A stretch of DNA of 64,000 nt, from assembly GCF_023195515.1 (NCBI RefSeq), contig NZ_JALPKR020000002.1:992001-1056000 (forward strand). The letters are read 5' to 3'. Of the stretch, positions 19,643 to 28,384 are shown in pieces. This DNA is from Variovorax sp. S12S4 (lineage in GTDB: Bacteria > Pseudomonadota > Gammaproteobacteria > Burkholderiales > Burkholderiaceae_C). Within the stretch, counting starts at the first letter, position 1. Each line of letters begins with the position of its first letter. Under the pieces are notes generated by a model, which saw only the letters and a list, made by a program, of their open reading frames with translations, searched no databases and was not told where the DNA came from. Made by a program: the position numbers and the translations under genes.

Positions 19643-20520
19643 TCGAACCGGTAGTTCGCGCCCACGGCCTGCCCCACCTTGAGCATGTGCTCCACGCCCT
19701 GCAGCACGATGCAGTTCATGCCGAAGGTGATCCGCCCGTCGACGCGCGCGTCCGCCCGGTAGGTGCGCAGCATGTCGCCGACCTCGGGGCTGCTGACGCC
19801 CGTGGCCGGGTCGATGTCCGGAATCGGGCAGCGCGTACAGGGCTTCACGGGCTTGAGCTCGGCCTCGCCTTCGGCTGTTTCGATGTGCAGCGCGTCGACG
19901 CGGTCTTCGTCGTGCGACTCGATACCGGCCAGCACGATATTGGGCCGAAAGCGTTCGATGCCGACCGCATCGTGCCCCGCGGCGGCCAGCCGCTCGTTGA
20001 GTTCGGCCAGCGAACCCTCGCTGGCCACCAGCAGCGGATAGCCGTCGGCAAACTGGTTCGTCGCCTCGACGCCATCCGTCCAATCCAGGCTTGAGAGGCG
20101 CTTTTGCTCAGGATCGAAGCGCACCAGGCGCAGCGTCTGCGGCTTGCCCGGCTCGGAGAGAAAGTCGCTGAACCATTGCGCAGCGATGTCGCCCATGTCG
20201 TAGGCGGCGACCTCGTCTTTCCAGACTTTCGCGCGAACCGGCTTTTCGACCTTGTCGAACGCGAGGTGCAGCGCCAGCATGCCGGGCGCCCGCAGCACCA
20301 CTTCCATCTGCTTCATCTGCGGCTTGATCAGCGCCATGCGCGGCAGCTGGCGCTGGGTGACGAACTCGCCCTGTGCATCGACCACCATCCAGGCGCGGTC
20401 GAACTCGAGCCCGGTTTCGGTCAGCAGCGCTTCGGGGAGCTCGACCCCCGCGCATGATTTGACGGGATAGACGAACAGGCGCGCAATGGTGGCCTGAAGA
20501 TCGAAAGCGGGCTGTGGCAC
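19639..20520 (-). CDS. MOSC-domain protein of the YcbX/mARC type
   Basis: A 293-aa protein with an N-terminal MOSC_N barrel (IARLFVYPVKSCAGVELPEA, EFDRAWMVVDAQGEFVTQRQ) and a C-terminal MOSC domain with ERFRPNIVLAG and the molybdenum-cofactor ligand region KPCTRCPIPDIDPATG. Close in plan to E. coli YcbX, which reduces N-hydroxylated compounds using molybdenum cofactor. GTG 20520 is chosen: AAGGA lies seven bases upstream. The frame extends further upstream only as antisense of the next gene. Divergent from the monooxygenase gene, 90 bp away. Confidence 0.9.
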   Translation of the reverse strand: MPQPAFDLQATIARLFVYPVKSCAGVELPEALLTETGLEFDRAWMVVDAQGEFVTQRQLPRMALIKPQMKQMEVVLRAPGMLALHLAFDKVEKPVRAKVWKDEVAAYDMGDIAAQWFSDFLSEPGKPQTLRLVRFDPEQKRLSSLDWTDGVEATNQFADGYPLLVASEGSLAELNERLAAAGHDAVGIERFRPNIVLAGIESHDEDRVDALHIETAEGEAELKPVKPCTRCPIPDIDPATGVSSPEVGDMLRTYRADARVDGRITFGMNCIVLQGVEHMLKVGQAVGANYRFE

Positions 20521-20610
20521 GTGGGGTTCCTTGGAATTCGGCGCAGATTCTCCCGCATCGGCCATTCCGGGGCGAGCCCCGGGCCTGGGCATAGTTCTTA
20601 CAATGGGCCG

Positions 20611-21759
20611 ATGGCCCTCCCCCCTGAAGTTTGCATACGCGGTGCCGGCATCGTCGGCCGGACGTTGGCCCTGTTGCTTGCGCGCGAACGCGTGCGCGTT
20701 GCGCTGGTGGCTCCGCCCGCAACGGCGGGCAAGGACGACATCCGCGCCTACGCGCTCAACACCGCGTCGAAGAAGCTGCTCGAATCGCTGCGCGCCTGGC
20801 CGGATGCCGCGCATGCCACGCCGGTGCGCGAAATGCTCGTGAACGGCGACGAAGGCGGCCGCGTGCAGTTCAACGCCGTGCGCCAGAAGGTTGAGGCGCT
20901 GGCCTGGATCGTCGACGTGCCCGCGCTCGAAAAGCAGCTGGCGGACGCGGTCCGCTTCCAGCCCCAGGTCGAGGTGGTGGCCGATCCCGTCCCAGCGCCG
21001 CTCACGGTGGTATGCGAAGGCAAGGCCAGCACCACGCGCGAAGCGCTCGGCGTGAGCTACGCGGTCACGCGCTATCCGCAGCATGCGATTGCGGCGCGGC
21101 TCGAGGCGGCGCAGTCGCACGACGGCGTGGCACGCCAGTGGTTCAACGACAAGGGCGAGGTGCTGGCACTGCTGCCGATGGGCGGCGTGCACGGCCGCTC
21201 GGTCGCGCTGGTGTGGTCGGTCGACCAGCTTCGCGCGCCCGCGCTGCTCGCCCAGAGCACTGAAGAATTCAACGCCGCCGTGACCGAGGCCAGCCATGGC
21301 GCCCTGGGCACGCTGCAACTCGCGAGCGAACGCGCCGCCTGGCCGCTCGCGCGCGCCATTGCCGACCGCTGGACCGGCGCCATGCCCAACCAGGCGCAGG
21401 GTGCTTCTGCCCCTTCCTCTCAATCCTGGGCACTGGCCGGCGATGCCGCCCACACCGTGCATCCGCTCGCGGGCCAGGGCCTCAACCTGGGCCTGGCCGA
21501 TGCGGCCATGCTGGCCGAGGTGATCAAGCAGCGCGAGTACTGGCGCAGCGTGGGCGATGCGCGCCTGCTGCGCCGCTACGAGCGCGCCCGCCGCGCCGAC
21601 GTGCTCCAGATGAGCCTGGCCACCGACGGCCTGCAGCAACTTTTTTCGCACAGCACGGGGCCCCTGCCCGCGCTGCGCAATTGGGGCATGCGCGGCTTCG
21701 ACCGCACGCGCCTCCTCAAGCACTGGATCGCCAGCCAGGCGATGGGCTTGAGGGCATGA
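20611..21759 (+). CDS. FAD-dependent monooxygenase of the UbiH/UbiF/Coq6 family
   Basis: A 382-aa flavoprotein. It has an N-terminal dinucleotide fold CIRGAGIVGRTLALLLA and the second FAD motif WALAGDAAHTVHPLAGQGLNLGLADA near residue 275, the signature of ubiquinone-ring hydroxylases. The middle DG motif is poorly conserved, so which carbon is hydroxylated cannot be told. ATG 20611 has TACAAT seven bases upstream, which would place a transcript start almost at the ATG. Overlaps dsbC or lies 20 bp before it, depending on the dsbC start. Confidence 0.85.
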   Translation: MALPPEVCIRGAGIVGRTLALLLARERVRVALVAPPATAGKDDIRAYALNTASKKLLESLRAWPDAAHATPVREMLVNGDEGGRVQFNAVRQKVEALAWIVDVPALEKQLADAVRFQPQVEVVADPVPAPLTVVCEGKASTTREALGVSYAVTRYPQHAIAARLEAAQSHDGVARQWFNDKGEVLALLPMGGVHGRSVALVWSVDQLRAPALLAQSTEEFNAAVTEASHGALGTLQLASERAAWPLARAIADRWTGAMPNQAQGASAPSSQSWALAGDAAHTVHPLAGQGLNLGLADAAMLAEVIKQREYWRSVGDARLLRRYERARRADVLQMSLATDGLQQLFSHSTGPLPALRNWGMRGFDRTRLLKHWIASQAMGLRA

Positions 21760-21779
21760 ATCCATCGACCGGACTTTCA

Positions 21780-22502
21780 ATGAAACTCGCACGCCACCTT
21801 CTTCTCGCCGCCTGCACCCTGGGCGCGGCTGTCACAGCCCTTGCCGGCGAAGCCGAGATCCGCAAGAACCTGCAGGCCCGCATTCCGCAGTTTCCGGCCA
21901 TCGACGAAGTCACCAAGTCGCCGCTGCCGGGCCTGTATGAAGTGCGCGTGAACGGCTTCCAGATCTACTACACCGACGAGCAGGGCAACTACCTGCTGCA
22001 GGGCAACCTCATCGACGTGAATGCGCGCAAGAACCTGACCGAGGAGCGCATCGAGAAGCTCAGCCAGGTTTCGTTCGACAAGCTGCCCGTGAAGGACGCG
22101 ATCAAGATCGTGCGCGGCACCGGCAAGCGCAAACTCGCGGTGTTCGAAGACCCGAACTGCGGCTACTGCAAGCGCTTCGAGAAAGACATGAAGACGGTCG
22201 ACAACGTGACCGTCTACCTGTTTCTCTACCCGGTGCTCGGTCCCGATTCGGCCACCAAGTCGCGTGACATCTGGTGCAGCAAGGACAAGGGCAAGGCCTG
22301 GGGCGACTGGATGGAAGCCAACGTCAAGCCCACCGCCGCTGCAAGCAGCTGCGACGTGACGGCGCTGCAGCGCAATGTGGAGTTCGGCCGCAAGTACAAC
22401 ATCACCGGCACGCCCACGCTGATCTTCGCCGACGGCACCCGCACGCCGGGCGCCATTCCGGCAGAGCAGGTCGAAAAGCAACTCACCGCTTCCACCAACT
22501 GA
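21780..22502 (+). CDS. dsbC: Thiol:disulfide interchange protein DsbC
   Basis: A 240-aa periplasmic disulfide isomerase. Signal peptide MKLARHLLLAACTLGAAVTALAG, an N-terminal dimerisation domain, then a thioredoxin fold with the active site PNCGYCKRF (Cys127-Cys130), a second Cys pair (WCSKDKG, SSCDV) and the cis-Pro loop ITGTPTLIFADG. ATG at 21756, overlapping the previous stop, would add eight residues before the signal peptide and is less likely. The stop overlaps the M61 peptidase start (TGATG). Confidence 0.94.
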   Translation: MKLARHLLLAACTLGAAVTALAGEAEIRKNLQARIPQFPAIDEVTKSPLPGLYEVRVNGFQIYYTDEQGNYLLQGNLIDVNARKNLTEERIEKLSQVSFDKLPVKDAIKIVRGTGKRKLAVFEDPNCGYCKRFEKDMKTVDNVTVYLFLYPVLGPDSATKSRDIWCSKDKGKAWGDWMEANVKPTAAASSCDVTALQRNVEFGRKYNITGTPTLIFADGTRTPGAIPAEQVEKQLTASTN

Positions 22503-24358
22503 TGGCCGCGCCGACGACCGCTTCTCGGCGCGCGCGAGCGGCTGCGCCGGCCGCCGCGGTGCGCTATCGCATCGAATGCGCGGACCTGCATGCGCACCTC
22601 TTCGGCGTGACGCTGACCATTGAAGCGCCCTCCGCGCAGCAGCGCGTGACGCTGCCGGTGTGGATTCCGGGCAGCTACCTGGTGCGCGAGTTCGCCAAGA
22701 ACCTGCAGGGCCTGCGCGCCGTGCAGGGGCGCCGCAAGCCGGTGCTGACGCAGCTCGACAAGTGCAGCTGGCAGATCGATTGCGTGCCGGGCCAACCACT
22801 GGTGCTGCACTACCAGGTGTGCGCCTACGACAACTCAGTGCGCACCGCGTGGCTCGATGCCGAGCGCGGCTTCTTCAACGGCACGAGCCTGTGCCTGCGG
22901 GTCGAGGGCCAGACCGATGCGCCGCATGCGCTGGACATCGTTCCGCCTGCGCTGCCGGCTGAAAACGCGCCTTGGTCATGCGCCACCGCCCTTGTTCCGT
23001 CGAAGACCGACAAGCACGGCTTCGGCAGCTACCTGGCCGCCGGCTATGACGAGCTGGCCGACAGCCCGGTCGAGATGGGCGCCTTCTGGAGCGCGGAGTT
23101 CGAAGCCTGCGGCGTGCCGCACCGCTTCGTCATCGCGGGTGCCGCGGCCTCGTTCGACGGCGAGCGGCTCATCGCCGACACGCAGGCCATCTGCGAAGCC
23201 GAAATCCGCTTCTGGCATGGCGACAAGGCGGGCAAGCGCGGCGGGCCCAAGCTGCCTATCGACCGCTACGTGTTCATGCTCAACGCGGTGGACGACGGCT
23301 ACGGCGGCCTCGAGCACCGGCATTCCACGGCGCTGATCTGCAACCGGCGCGACCTGCCGCAGCGCGGCGCCAAGAAGCAGCCCGAGGGCTACACCACGCT
23401 GATGGGGCTGATCAGCCACGAGTATTTCCACACCTGGAACGTCAAGCGCATGCGTCCGGCGGAATTCGCGCACTACGACTACAGCCGCGAAAACTACACG
23501 CAGCTGCTCTGGTTCTTCGAGGGCTTTACCAGCTACTACGACGACCTGCTGCTGCGCCGCGCCGGCCGCATCGACGACGCGGGCTACCTGCGCCTGCTCA
23601 ACAAGACCATCAACCAGGTGCTGCAGACGCCGGGCCGGCTGGTGCAGCCGGTGGCCAACGCGAGCTTCGACGCCTGGATTAAATACTACCGGCAGGACGA
23701 GCAGACGCCCAACAGCACCGTGAGCTACTACACCAAGGGCGCGCTGGTGGCGTTGTGCTTCGACCTCACGCTGCGACGCGAAGGCAAGGGCACGCTCGAC
23801 GACGTGATGCGCCACCTGTGGGTGCAAAGCGGCGGAGGTCCGACCAGCGAAGCCGACATGGCCGCTGCGCTCGAAGCGGTGGGCGGCCGCTCTTATTCAG
23901 CGGAGATTGCGCAGTGGGTGCACTCCACCGACGAGCTGCCGCTTTCAGACTTGCTGCGCGCGCATGGCGTTGCGGCGCTCGACGATCCGTCGCAGCCGGC
24001 GCAGGCACTGGGCCTGCGCGTGGCCGAAGCGAACGGCAGCGTTCAGGTCAAGGTCGTGCTGCGCGGCGGCGCGGCCGAAAAGGCCGGCTTCTCGGCCAAC
24101 GACGAATGGATCGGCATCGAGCTGCCGGCCGTCGGCAAGAAGGGACAGCAGCGGCCCGCGCAGGCTTGGCGCATTACCAAGCTCGACGACCTGGCGCTGT
24201 ATTTGGGCGATGCCACGCGCTTCACCGCGCTGGTGGCGCGCGACCGCAAGCTGTTGAGGCTGCCGCTGGTGCGGCCGGAAGGTGCCACAACGTGGCGCCT
24301 GTTCCTGCACGACGCGGCAAAAGTGGCGGCCTGGCTCGCGCCCGACGCGCGGCGCTGA
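22502..24358 (+). CDS. M61 family metallopeptidase with PDZ domain
   Basis: A 618-aa zinc peptidase of the glycyl-aminopeptidase (M61) family. It has an N-terminal beta-sandwich domain (VWIPGSYLVREFAKN is a family hallmark), the zinc site SHEYFHTWNVKRMRP (His306, Glu307, His310) with the downstream Glu in LLWFFEGFTSYYDDLLL, and a C-terminal PDZ domain (about 500-600). No signal peptide is evident: the N terminus is a short Ala/Arg-rich stretch, so a cytoplasmic location is likely. Last gene of the monooxygenase-dsbC-M61 run. Confidence 0.92.
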   Translation: MAAPTTASRRARAAAPAAAVRYRIECADLHAHLFGVTLTIEAPSAQQRVTLPVWIPGSYLVREFAKNLQGLRAVQGRRKPVLTQLDKCSWQIDCVPGQPLVLHYQVCAYDNSVRTAWLDAERGFFNGTSLCLRVEGQTDAPHALDIVPPALPAENAPWSCATALVPSKTDKHGFGSYLAAGYDELADSPVEMGAFWSAEFEACGVPHRFVIAGAAASFDGERLIADTQAICEAEIRFWHGDKAGKRGGPKLPIDRYVFMLNAVDDGYGGLEHRHSTALICNRRDLPQRGAKKQPEGYTTLMGLISHEYFHTWNVKRMRPAEFAHYDYSRENYTQLLWFFEGFTSYYDDLLLRRAGRIDDAGYLRLLNKTINQVLQTPGRLVQPVANASFDAWIKYYRQDEQTPNSTVSYYTKGALVALCFDLTLRREGKGTLDDVMRHLWVQSGGGPTSEADMAAALEAVGGRSYSAEIAQWVHSTDELPLSDLLRAHGVAALDDPSQPAQALGLRVAEANGSVQVKVVLRGGAAEKAGFSANDEWIGIELPAVGKKGQQRPAQAWRITKLDDLALYLGDATRFTALVARDRKLLRLPLVRPEGATTWRLFLHDAAKVAAWLAPDARR

Positions 24359-24376
24359 GCCGAGGCGCTCGCTGAA

Positions 24377-25003
24377 CTACCGACGCTCGTCTTGCGCGGC
24401 GGGCTCGGCGGCCGGCTGCTGCCGCACGAACTGAATCGGCTGGGGTTCGCCCACGAGCACGCAGGGCTTGCCGGTGCGCCGGCAATGGTCTTGCACGCGC
24501 CAGTAAGCGCCGTGGCTCACGCAGCCGGTCTGGCAGATCACCAGGTCGGCGGCGCGCAGGCCGGCCTCGAGCGCGGGGTCGTCGGCATCGTCGCCGCCGT
24601 CATGGTGCAAATAGTGGCCGCCGGCAATCTCCACCAGCTGCCGCGCGAGCGATGGCGCCTCTTCTCCCCGGCCCACGCACAGCACCGCTTTTTCGCGAAG
24701 GTCAGCAGGCGCGTCGTGAAGCGACGGCACGACGCGACGCCGGCTTGCCGGCGCCAGCAGCGCGTCGAGGCGCTTCGGCAATGCGTTGCCAACGGCAGCG
24801 CGTGCCGCGAGTTCCTCGCGCACGATGGAGATCGCCGAATCGCGCGCCACCAGCGCACCGCGCAGCCGCACGACCTGCGCCTCGAGCCGTTCGATCATCG
24901 CGGCCTGTTCGACCAGAAGGCGCGAGCAGCGCTCCTGGACGCGCGCATACGCACGCAGCAGCACGGCATGTTCTTGCTCTCGCGCTGGTTCTTGCTCTTG
25001 CAT
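24377..25003 (-). CDS. DUF2325 domain protein
   Basis: A 208-aa protein. The N-terminal third is a predicted coiled coil ([28 protein letters not shown]). The C-terminal half is DUF2325: [61 protein letters not shown], with two Cys and two His that could bind metal or nucleotide. ATG 25003 is preferred over ATG 25015 because GGAG lies six bases before it. A Fur-box-like palindrome lies 28 bp upstream, suggesting iron control. Function unknown. Confidence 0.85.
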   Translation of the reverse strand: MQEQEPAREQEHAVLLRAYARVQERCSRLLVEQAAMIERLEAQVVRLRGALVARDSAISIVREELAARAAVGNALPKRLDALLAPASRRRVVPSLHDAPADLREKAVLCVGRGEEAPSLARQLVEIAGGHYLHHDGGDDADDPALEAGLRAADLVICQTGCVSHGAYWRVQDHCRRTGKPCVLVGEPQPIQFVRQQPAAEPAAQDERR

Positions 25004-25030
25004 CGGGAACTCCATGGCGGCGATTCTAGA

Positions 25031-25045
25031 TGAGAATAATTCTCA
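25031..25045. promoter_or_regulatory. Fur-box-like inverted repeat
   Basis: TGAGAATAATTCTCA is a perfect 7-1-7 inverted repeat that matches the Fur core TGATAAT-N-ATTATCA at 12 of 14 arm positions. It lies 28 bp upstream of the DUF2325 gene (minus strand) and 89 bp upstream of the enoyl-CoA hydratase ATG (plus strand). The AT-rich block stands out against the GC-rich surroundings. Fur binding is inferred. Confidence 0.6.
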
Positions 25046-25133
25046 ACTAAAGTCTTACCCGGCGCGACAGGGAAGGCCTGCATCGGATGCTGGGTATAGT
25101 GAAGCGCGTTTTTTCCCTTTCCCCGGAGACACC

Positions 25134-25913
25134 ATGAGCTACGAAAACATCGAAGTGCGGACCGAAGCAGGCAAGGTCGGCATCATCACCCTCAACCGTC
25201 CCAAGGCGCTCAATGCACTGAACGACGCGCTCATGACCGAGCTGGGCACCGCGCTCAAGGCCTTCGATGCCGACGACGCCATCGGCTGCATCATCCTGAC
25301 GGGCAGCGAGCGCGCCTTTGCGGCCGGCGCCGACATTGCGGCGATGGCCAAGTACAGCTTCATCGACACCTACAAGGGCGACTACATCACGCGCAACTGG
25401 GAAACCATCCGCTCGATCCGCAAGCCCGTGATCGCAGCCGTGAGCGGCTTTGCGCTGGGCGGCGGCTGCGAGCTCGCGATGATGTGCGACTTCATCATCG
25501 CGGCCGACAACGCCAAGTTCGGCCAGCCCGAAATCAAGATCGGCGTGATCCCCGGCGCCGGCGGCACGCAGCGCCTGCCGCGCGCGGTGGGCAAGAGCAA
25601 GGCGATGGACATGGCGCTCACCGCCCGCATGATGGACGCGGCCGAAGCCGAGCGCGCGGGCCTCGTGAGCCGCGTGGTGCCGTATGAAAAGCTGGCCGAA
25701 GAGGCGCTGGGCGCCGCGCTGGTCATTGCCGGCTATTCGCAGATCGCGGTGATGGCGGCCAAGGAATCAGTCAACCGCGCCTTCGAAAGCGGCCTCTCCG
25801 ACGGCGTGATGTTCGAACGCCGGCTGTTCCACGCGCTGTTTGCCACGGCCGACCAGAAGGAAGGCATGGACGCCTTCCTCAACAAGCGCCAGCCCGATTT
25901 CAAGAACGCCTGA
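25134..25913 (+). CDS. Enoyl-CoA hydratase
   Basis: A 259-aa crotonase-fold enzyme of fatty-acid beta-oxidation or related degradation. It has the oxyanion-hole segments [12 protein letters not shown] and [13 protein letters not shown], with the two catalytic Glu residues at GGCELAM and [19 protein letters not shown]. Both are present, so hydratase activity is likely. Length is typical. TATAGT at 25095-25100 may be its -10 box. Monocistronic; divergent from DUF2325. Confidence 0.94.
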   Translation: MSYENIEVRTEAGKVGIITLNRPKALNALNDALMTELGTALKAFDADDAIGCIILTGSERAFAAGADIAAMAKYSFIDTYKGDYITRNWETIRSIRKPVIAAVSGFALGGGCELAMMCDFIIAADNAKFGQPEIKIGVIPGAGGTQRLPRAVGKSKAMDMALTARMMDAAEAERAGLVSRVVPYEKLAEEALGAALVIAGYSQIAVMAAKESVNRAFESGLSDGVMFERRLFHALFATADQKEGMDAFLNKRQPDFKNA

Positions 25914-25934
25914 CGTCGCCGCGGCGCTCTGCTG

Positions 25935-27251
25935 CTACTTGCGCGTGAGCAGCGCCCGCAGTGCGGCAAGCGCCGATGCCTGCGGCGTACCGATCGATGG
26001 ACGGCCGCCCGCTTGCGGCGTCCATCGCACCTGGTCGCCCGCGATCTCGAGCACGGCGAGCAGGGCCGTGCCGCGATAGAGCTCCAGGCGCGCCTCGACG
26101 GGCGCGGCCAAGTCGCCGCCGGGAACGGTGGCAGAGCGCGCCACCGAATTCACCGATGCCGCCAGTCCTTCGACGTCGCCGCGCGCATGGCGCACGGCTT
26201 GCCCCGCACGCACGTAGTTGAAGGACGTCCAGCCGTCCAGCGCCGAGAACTGCGACATATCGCCCTGCGGGCTTGCACCCTTGGCGGCAGCTGCCGCGCG
26301 CGGAGCGGGTGCCTGGCGCATGGCGGGGGAAGACTCGGCATTGGCGTTGCGTTGTGCGGACAACGCCGGCGCGCTGCTGTCCGCAGACTCGCGCTGCACT
26401 GACGGGGGACCTGCCAGCACCATGGGCGCGGCGGGTGGAGCAGACGCGATCGCGGGCGCGCCACCGATGGCCCCGCTGGCGCGGTCACTTTCCGGTTCGG
26501 TTGGACGGCGGTCCTCCGTGCGCGGGAACGCCCGGGGCTCAGCCGCGGATTGCTCTGCAACGGAAGGCGGTAGTGCTGGTGCTGGTGCTGCTGCTGGTGC
26601 TGGTGCCGGAGGCGCCGCGGCTACGGGCGGCGGCACCTCCAACGTCTTCCTGTCCATCTCCGGCGTGGTCGCGGCCTGCTTGCCGGAAGGCGCCGGAGCA
26701 GGCCGGCGCAACGCATCGGCCCTGCTCCTGACCGACTCCTCATTCGCGGAATCGCGCGCAGGTTCGGTGGCTTTCGGAGCCGGCTGGACGGGCGCAGCCT
26801 CACGTATCGCCGGTGCTTGCGGCACCGGTGCGACAACCGCGGGACTGGGCACCGAAGGTTGCACAGGCGCCGGCGCTGCGGCTCCGCCAACCTGCGCCTC
26901 TCCATCGAGCCGCGCATCGGGAATCGGTTCGCGGTACCAGAGCACGGTCACGAAGGTGGCCACGAGCACGGTTGCAAAGGCCGCATTCCACGGCATGCGG
27001 GAGTGCGCTTCTCCGGCGCCGAACAAACGGCGCCACCACGGTGCGGCGCCCTCGCCGTCGGATATCGGCTCCAGTTTGGAAACAGGCGCCAGGTTGTGCG
27101 CCATCTTCCTTATTGCATCGCGGGTGCGCGGATCGGGCATGGCGCCACTGTCTGGCGCATGGTCCAGGGCGCGGCGCAACACCGGGTCGTGCAACGCGCC
27201 GTCGTTGTCGCCGCTCTCGAAACCGCTGCCGTTCTTGCCGCCGCTGCTCAT
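25935..27251 (-). CDS. Putative anti-sigma factor, membrane protein with long Ala/Pro-rich linker
   Basis: A 438-aa protein encoded after, and overlapping by ATGA, an ECF sigma factor gene. Residues 1-85 are cytoplasmic (ALDHAPDSGAMPDPRTRDAIRKMAHNL). One membrane helix follows (AAFATVLVATFVTVLWY, about 90-106), then about 230 residues very rich in Ala and Pro, and a globular C-terminal domain of about 100 residues (SALDGWTSFNYVRAGQAV...). There is no zinc-binding HxxxCxxC motif. Anti-sigma function is inferred from gene order and topology; the sequence of the domains is not recognised. The linker contains a hexamer microsatellite at about 26572-26620. Confidence 0.65.
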   Translation of the reverse strand: MSSGGKNGSGFESGDNDGALHDPVLRRALDHAPDSGAMPDPRTRDAIRKMAHNLAPVSKLEPISDGEGAAPWWRRLFGAGEAHSRMPWNAAFATVLVATFVTVLWYREPIPDARLDGEAQVGGAAAPAPVQPSVPSPAVVAPVPQAPAIREAAPVQPAPKATEPARDSANEESVRSRADALRRPAPAPSGKQAATTPEMDRKTLEVPPPVAAAPPAPAPAAAPAPALPPSVAEQSAAEPRAFPRTEDRRPTEPESDRASGAIGGAPAIASAPPAAPMVLAGPPSVQRESADSSAPALSAQRNANAESSPAMRQAPAPRAAAAAKGASPQGDMSQFSALDGWTSFNYVRAGQAVRHARGDVEGLAASVNSVARSATVPGGDLAAPVEARLELYRGTALLAVLEIAGDQVRWTPQAGGRPSIGTPQASALAALRALLTRK

Positions 27252-27859
27252 GCGCGCCGCTCCAGCACCGACAGATAGCGCTCCATGCAGCCACGCAGTT
27301 TTTGCAGCCCATAGCGAAGACGGCTGCGCACGGTCTCGAAACCGATTTCCAGGCTGGCCGCGAGCGCCTCGACCGTCAACCCGTCTTCATGGTGCAGCAG
27401 GAATGCGGCGCGTTGCTCGGGCGGCAGTTCGTCGAGGCAGGCCAGCAGTCGGCGGCCGGCGGCGCGCCAGAACGCGAGTTCCTCGGCCGAGGGATGCGCG
27501 GCGGCATCGACCGCGCCGCGCACGCCGCGGTCGAGCGTGGGCACGGCAGCGTCGCCGTCGTCCGGATGGGGGTCGAGCGCCACTTCTCGGCCGCTCACGC
27601 GCAGCCGGTCCATGGCCAGGTTGTGCGCAATGGTGAAAGCCCAAGTTCGCCAGGCGGCGCCTTGCGGCGAGAAACTGTCGCGCGCGGAAATGATGCGCAC
27701 CCAGGTGTCCTGGAACACCTCGTCGGCCTGCGCCGCCAGCCGCGCGCCCAGCAGCCGCTTGACGAAGCGGAACAGCCCGCCCTCGTGGCGCGCGTAGAGC
27801 ACGTCGAACGCGGCGCCGTCGCCGCGCGCGTAGGCCAGCATCAGCTGATCGTCGGGCAT
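27248..27859 (-). CDS. ECF-type RNA polymerase sigma factor
   Basis: A 203-aa sigma-70 family protein. Region 2: DQLMLAYARGDGAAFDVLYARHE...ADEVFQDTWVRIISARDSF and TWAFTIAHNLAMDRLR. Region 4: LPPEQRAAFLLHHEDGLTVEALAASLEIGFETVRSRLRYGLQKLR. An acidic linker of about 55 residues separates them. It overlaps its probable anti-sigma factor by four bases. Target promoters and signal are unknown; no obvious second copy of an autoregulated promoter was found by eye. Confidence 0.92.
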   Translation of the reverse strand: MPDDQLMLAYARGDGAAFDVLYARHEGGLFRFVKRLLGARLAAQADEVFQDTWVRIISARDSFSPQGAAWRTWAFTIAHNLAMDRLRVSGREVALDPHPDDGDAAVPTLDRGVRGAVDAAAHPSAEELAFWRAAGRRLLACLDELPPEQRAAFLLHHEDGLTVEALAASLEIGFETVRSRLRYGLQKLRGCMERYLSVLERRA

Positions 27860-27999
27860 GGCGTCGCGCTCGGTGGCGGTTTTGGCGGAAGGGGCGCGGG
27901 GAGCGCGGACATCGGAGGATTCTCACCCGGGCTTGTACGGGCGACGGGCGGCTTCGGGGTTGGTCCTTGCAAAAAGACACCTCCTGAATCCGCCAAGCC

Positions 28000-28030
28000 T
28001 TGATCGAAGGCGCGCAGCCTGCGCTATAAT
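28000..28030 (+). promoter_or_regulatory. Promoter of the tRNA(CAU) gene
   Basis: TTGATC at 28000-28005 and a perfect TATAAT at 28025-28030, spaced by 19 bases, end 29 bases before the tRNA 5' end. A GC-rich discriminator follows, as usual for stable RNA promoters. Confidence 0.6.
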
Positions 28031-28059
28031 CTTGGGCTCGGCACAAAACTGCGCCGAAC

Positions 28060-28136
28060 GGCTCTTTAGCTCAGTCGGTTAGAGCGATGGAATCATAATC
28101 CACAGGTCCGCGGTTCGAATCCGTGAAGAGCCACCA
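28060..28136 (+). tRNA. tRNA-Met (anticodon CAU, elongator type)
   Basis: A 77-base cloverleaf with encoded CCA. Acceptor arms GGCTCTT and AAGAGCC pair fully, the D arm is GCTC/GAGC, the anticodon loop ATCATAA carries CAU, and the T arm has TTCGAAT between CGCGG and CCGTG (one mismatch). The anticodon stem ATGGA/TCCAC has one A-C mismatch at its top. CAU also occurs in tRNA-Ile2, but that tRNA normally has C4-G69 and C5-G68 for TilS; here position 4 is U-A, which favours elongator Met. Confidence 0.88.
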
Positions 28137-28144
28137 AGATCATT

Positions 28145-28185
28145 AAAAGCCTTGCAAGTCAACGACTTGCAGGGCTTTTTGTTTT
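28145..28185 (+). terminator. Rho-independent terminator after the tRNA
   Basis: AAAAGCC-TTGCAAGTC, loop AAC, GACTTGCA-GGGCTTTTT gives a 15-16 bp stem with a small bulge, followed by TTTTTGTTTT. It starts eight bases after the tRNA CCA end. The 200 bases that follow, up to the alkB stop, hold no gene I can support. Confidence 0.88.
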
Positions 28186-28384
28186 CCGCGGCTCGCAAGA
28201 TTGGCTCTTTTCGGCGCCGTTTTTTCCACTGCCGGCGCCGGCGCCCGTTCAACGGGCATTGTGGTGCAAACCCGCGCCAGTGCTTGCTCCGGCGACCCGG
28301 GTCCTCAGACAACCCACAGAGTTGTGCACAGAAAAGCGGGACAAGTCATCCGTTTGACTTGGTCGGAATGTAGCGCCGCCTGGC

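Noticed and set aside
20521..21792. Upstream in-frame extension of the MOSC gene
   Set aside because: Antisense to the monooxygenase; GTG 20520 has a good ribosome site and starts the conserved domain.
28060..28136. tRNA-Ile2 (lysidine type) for the CAU anticodon
   Set aside because: Acceptor position 4 is U-A, not the C4-G69 expected for TilS recognition, so elongator tRNA-Met is favoured.
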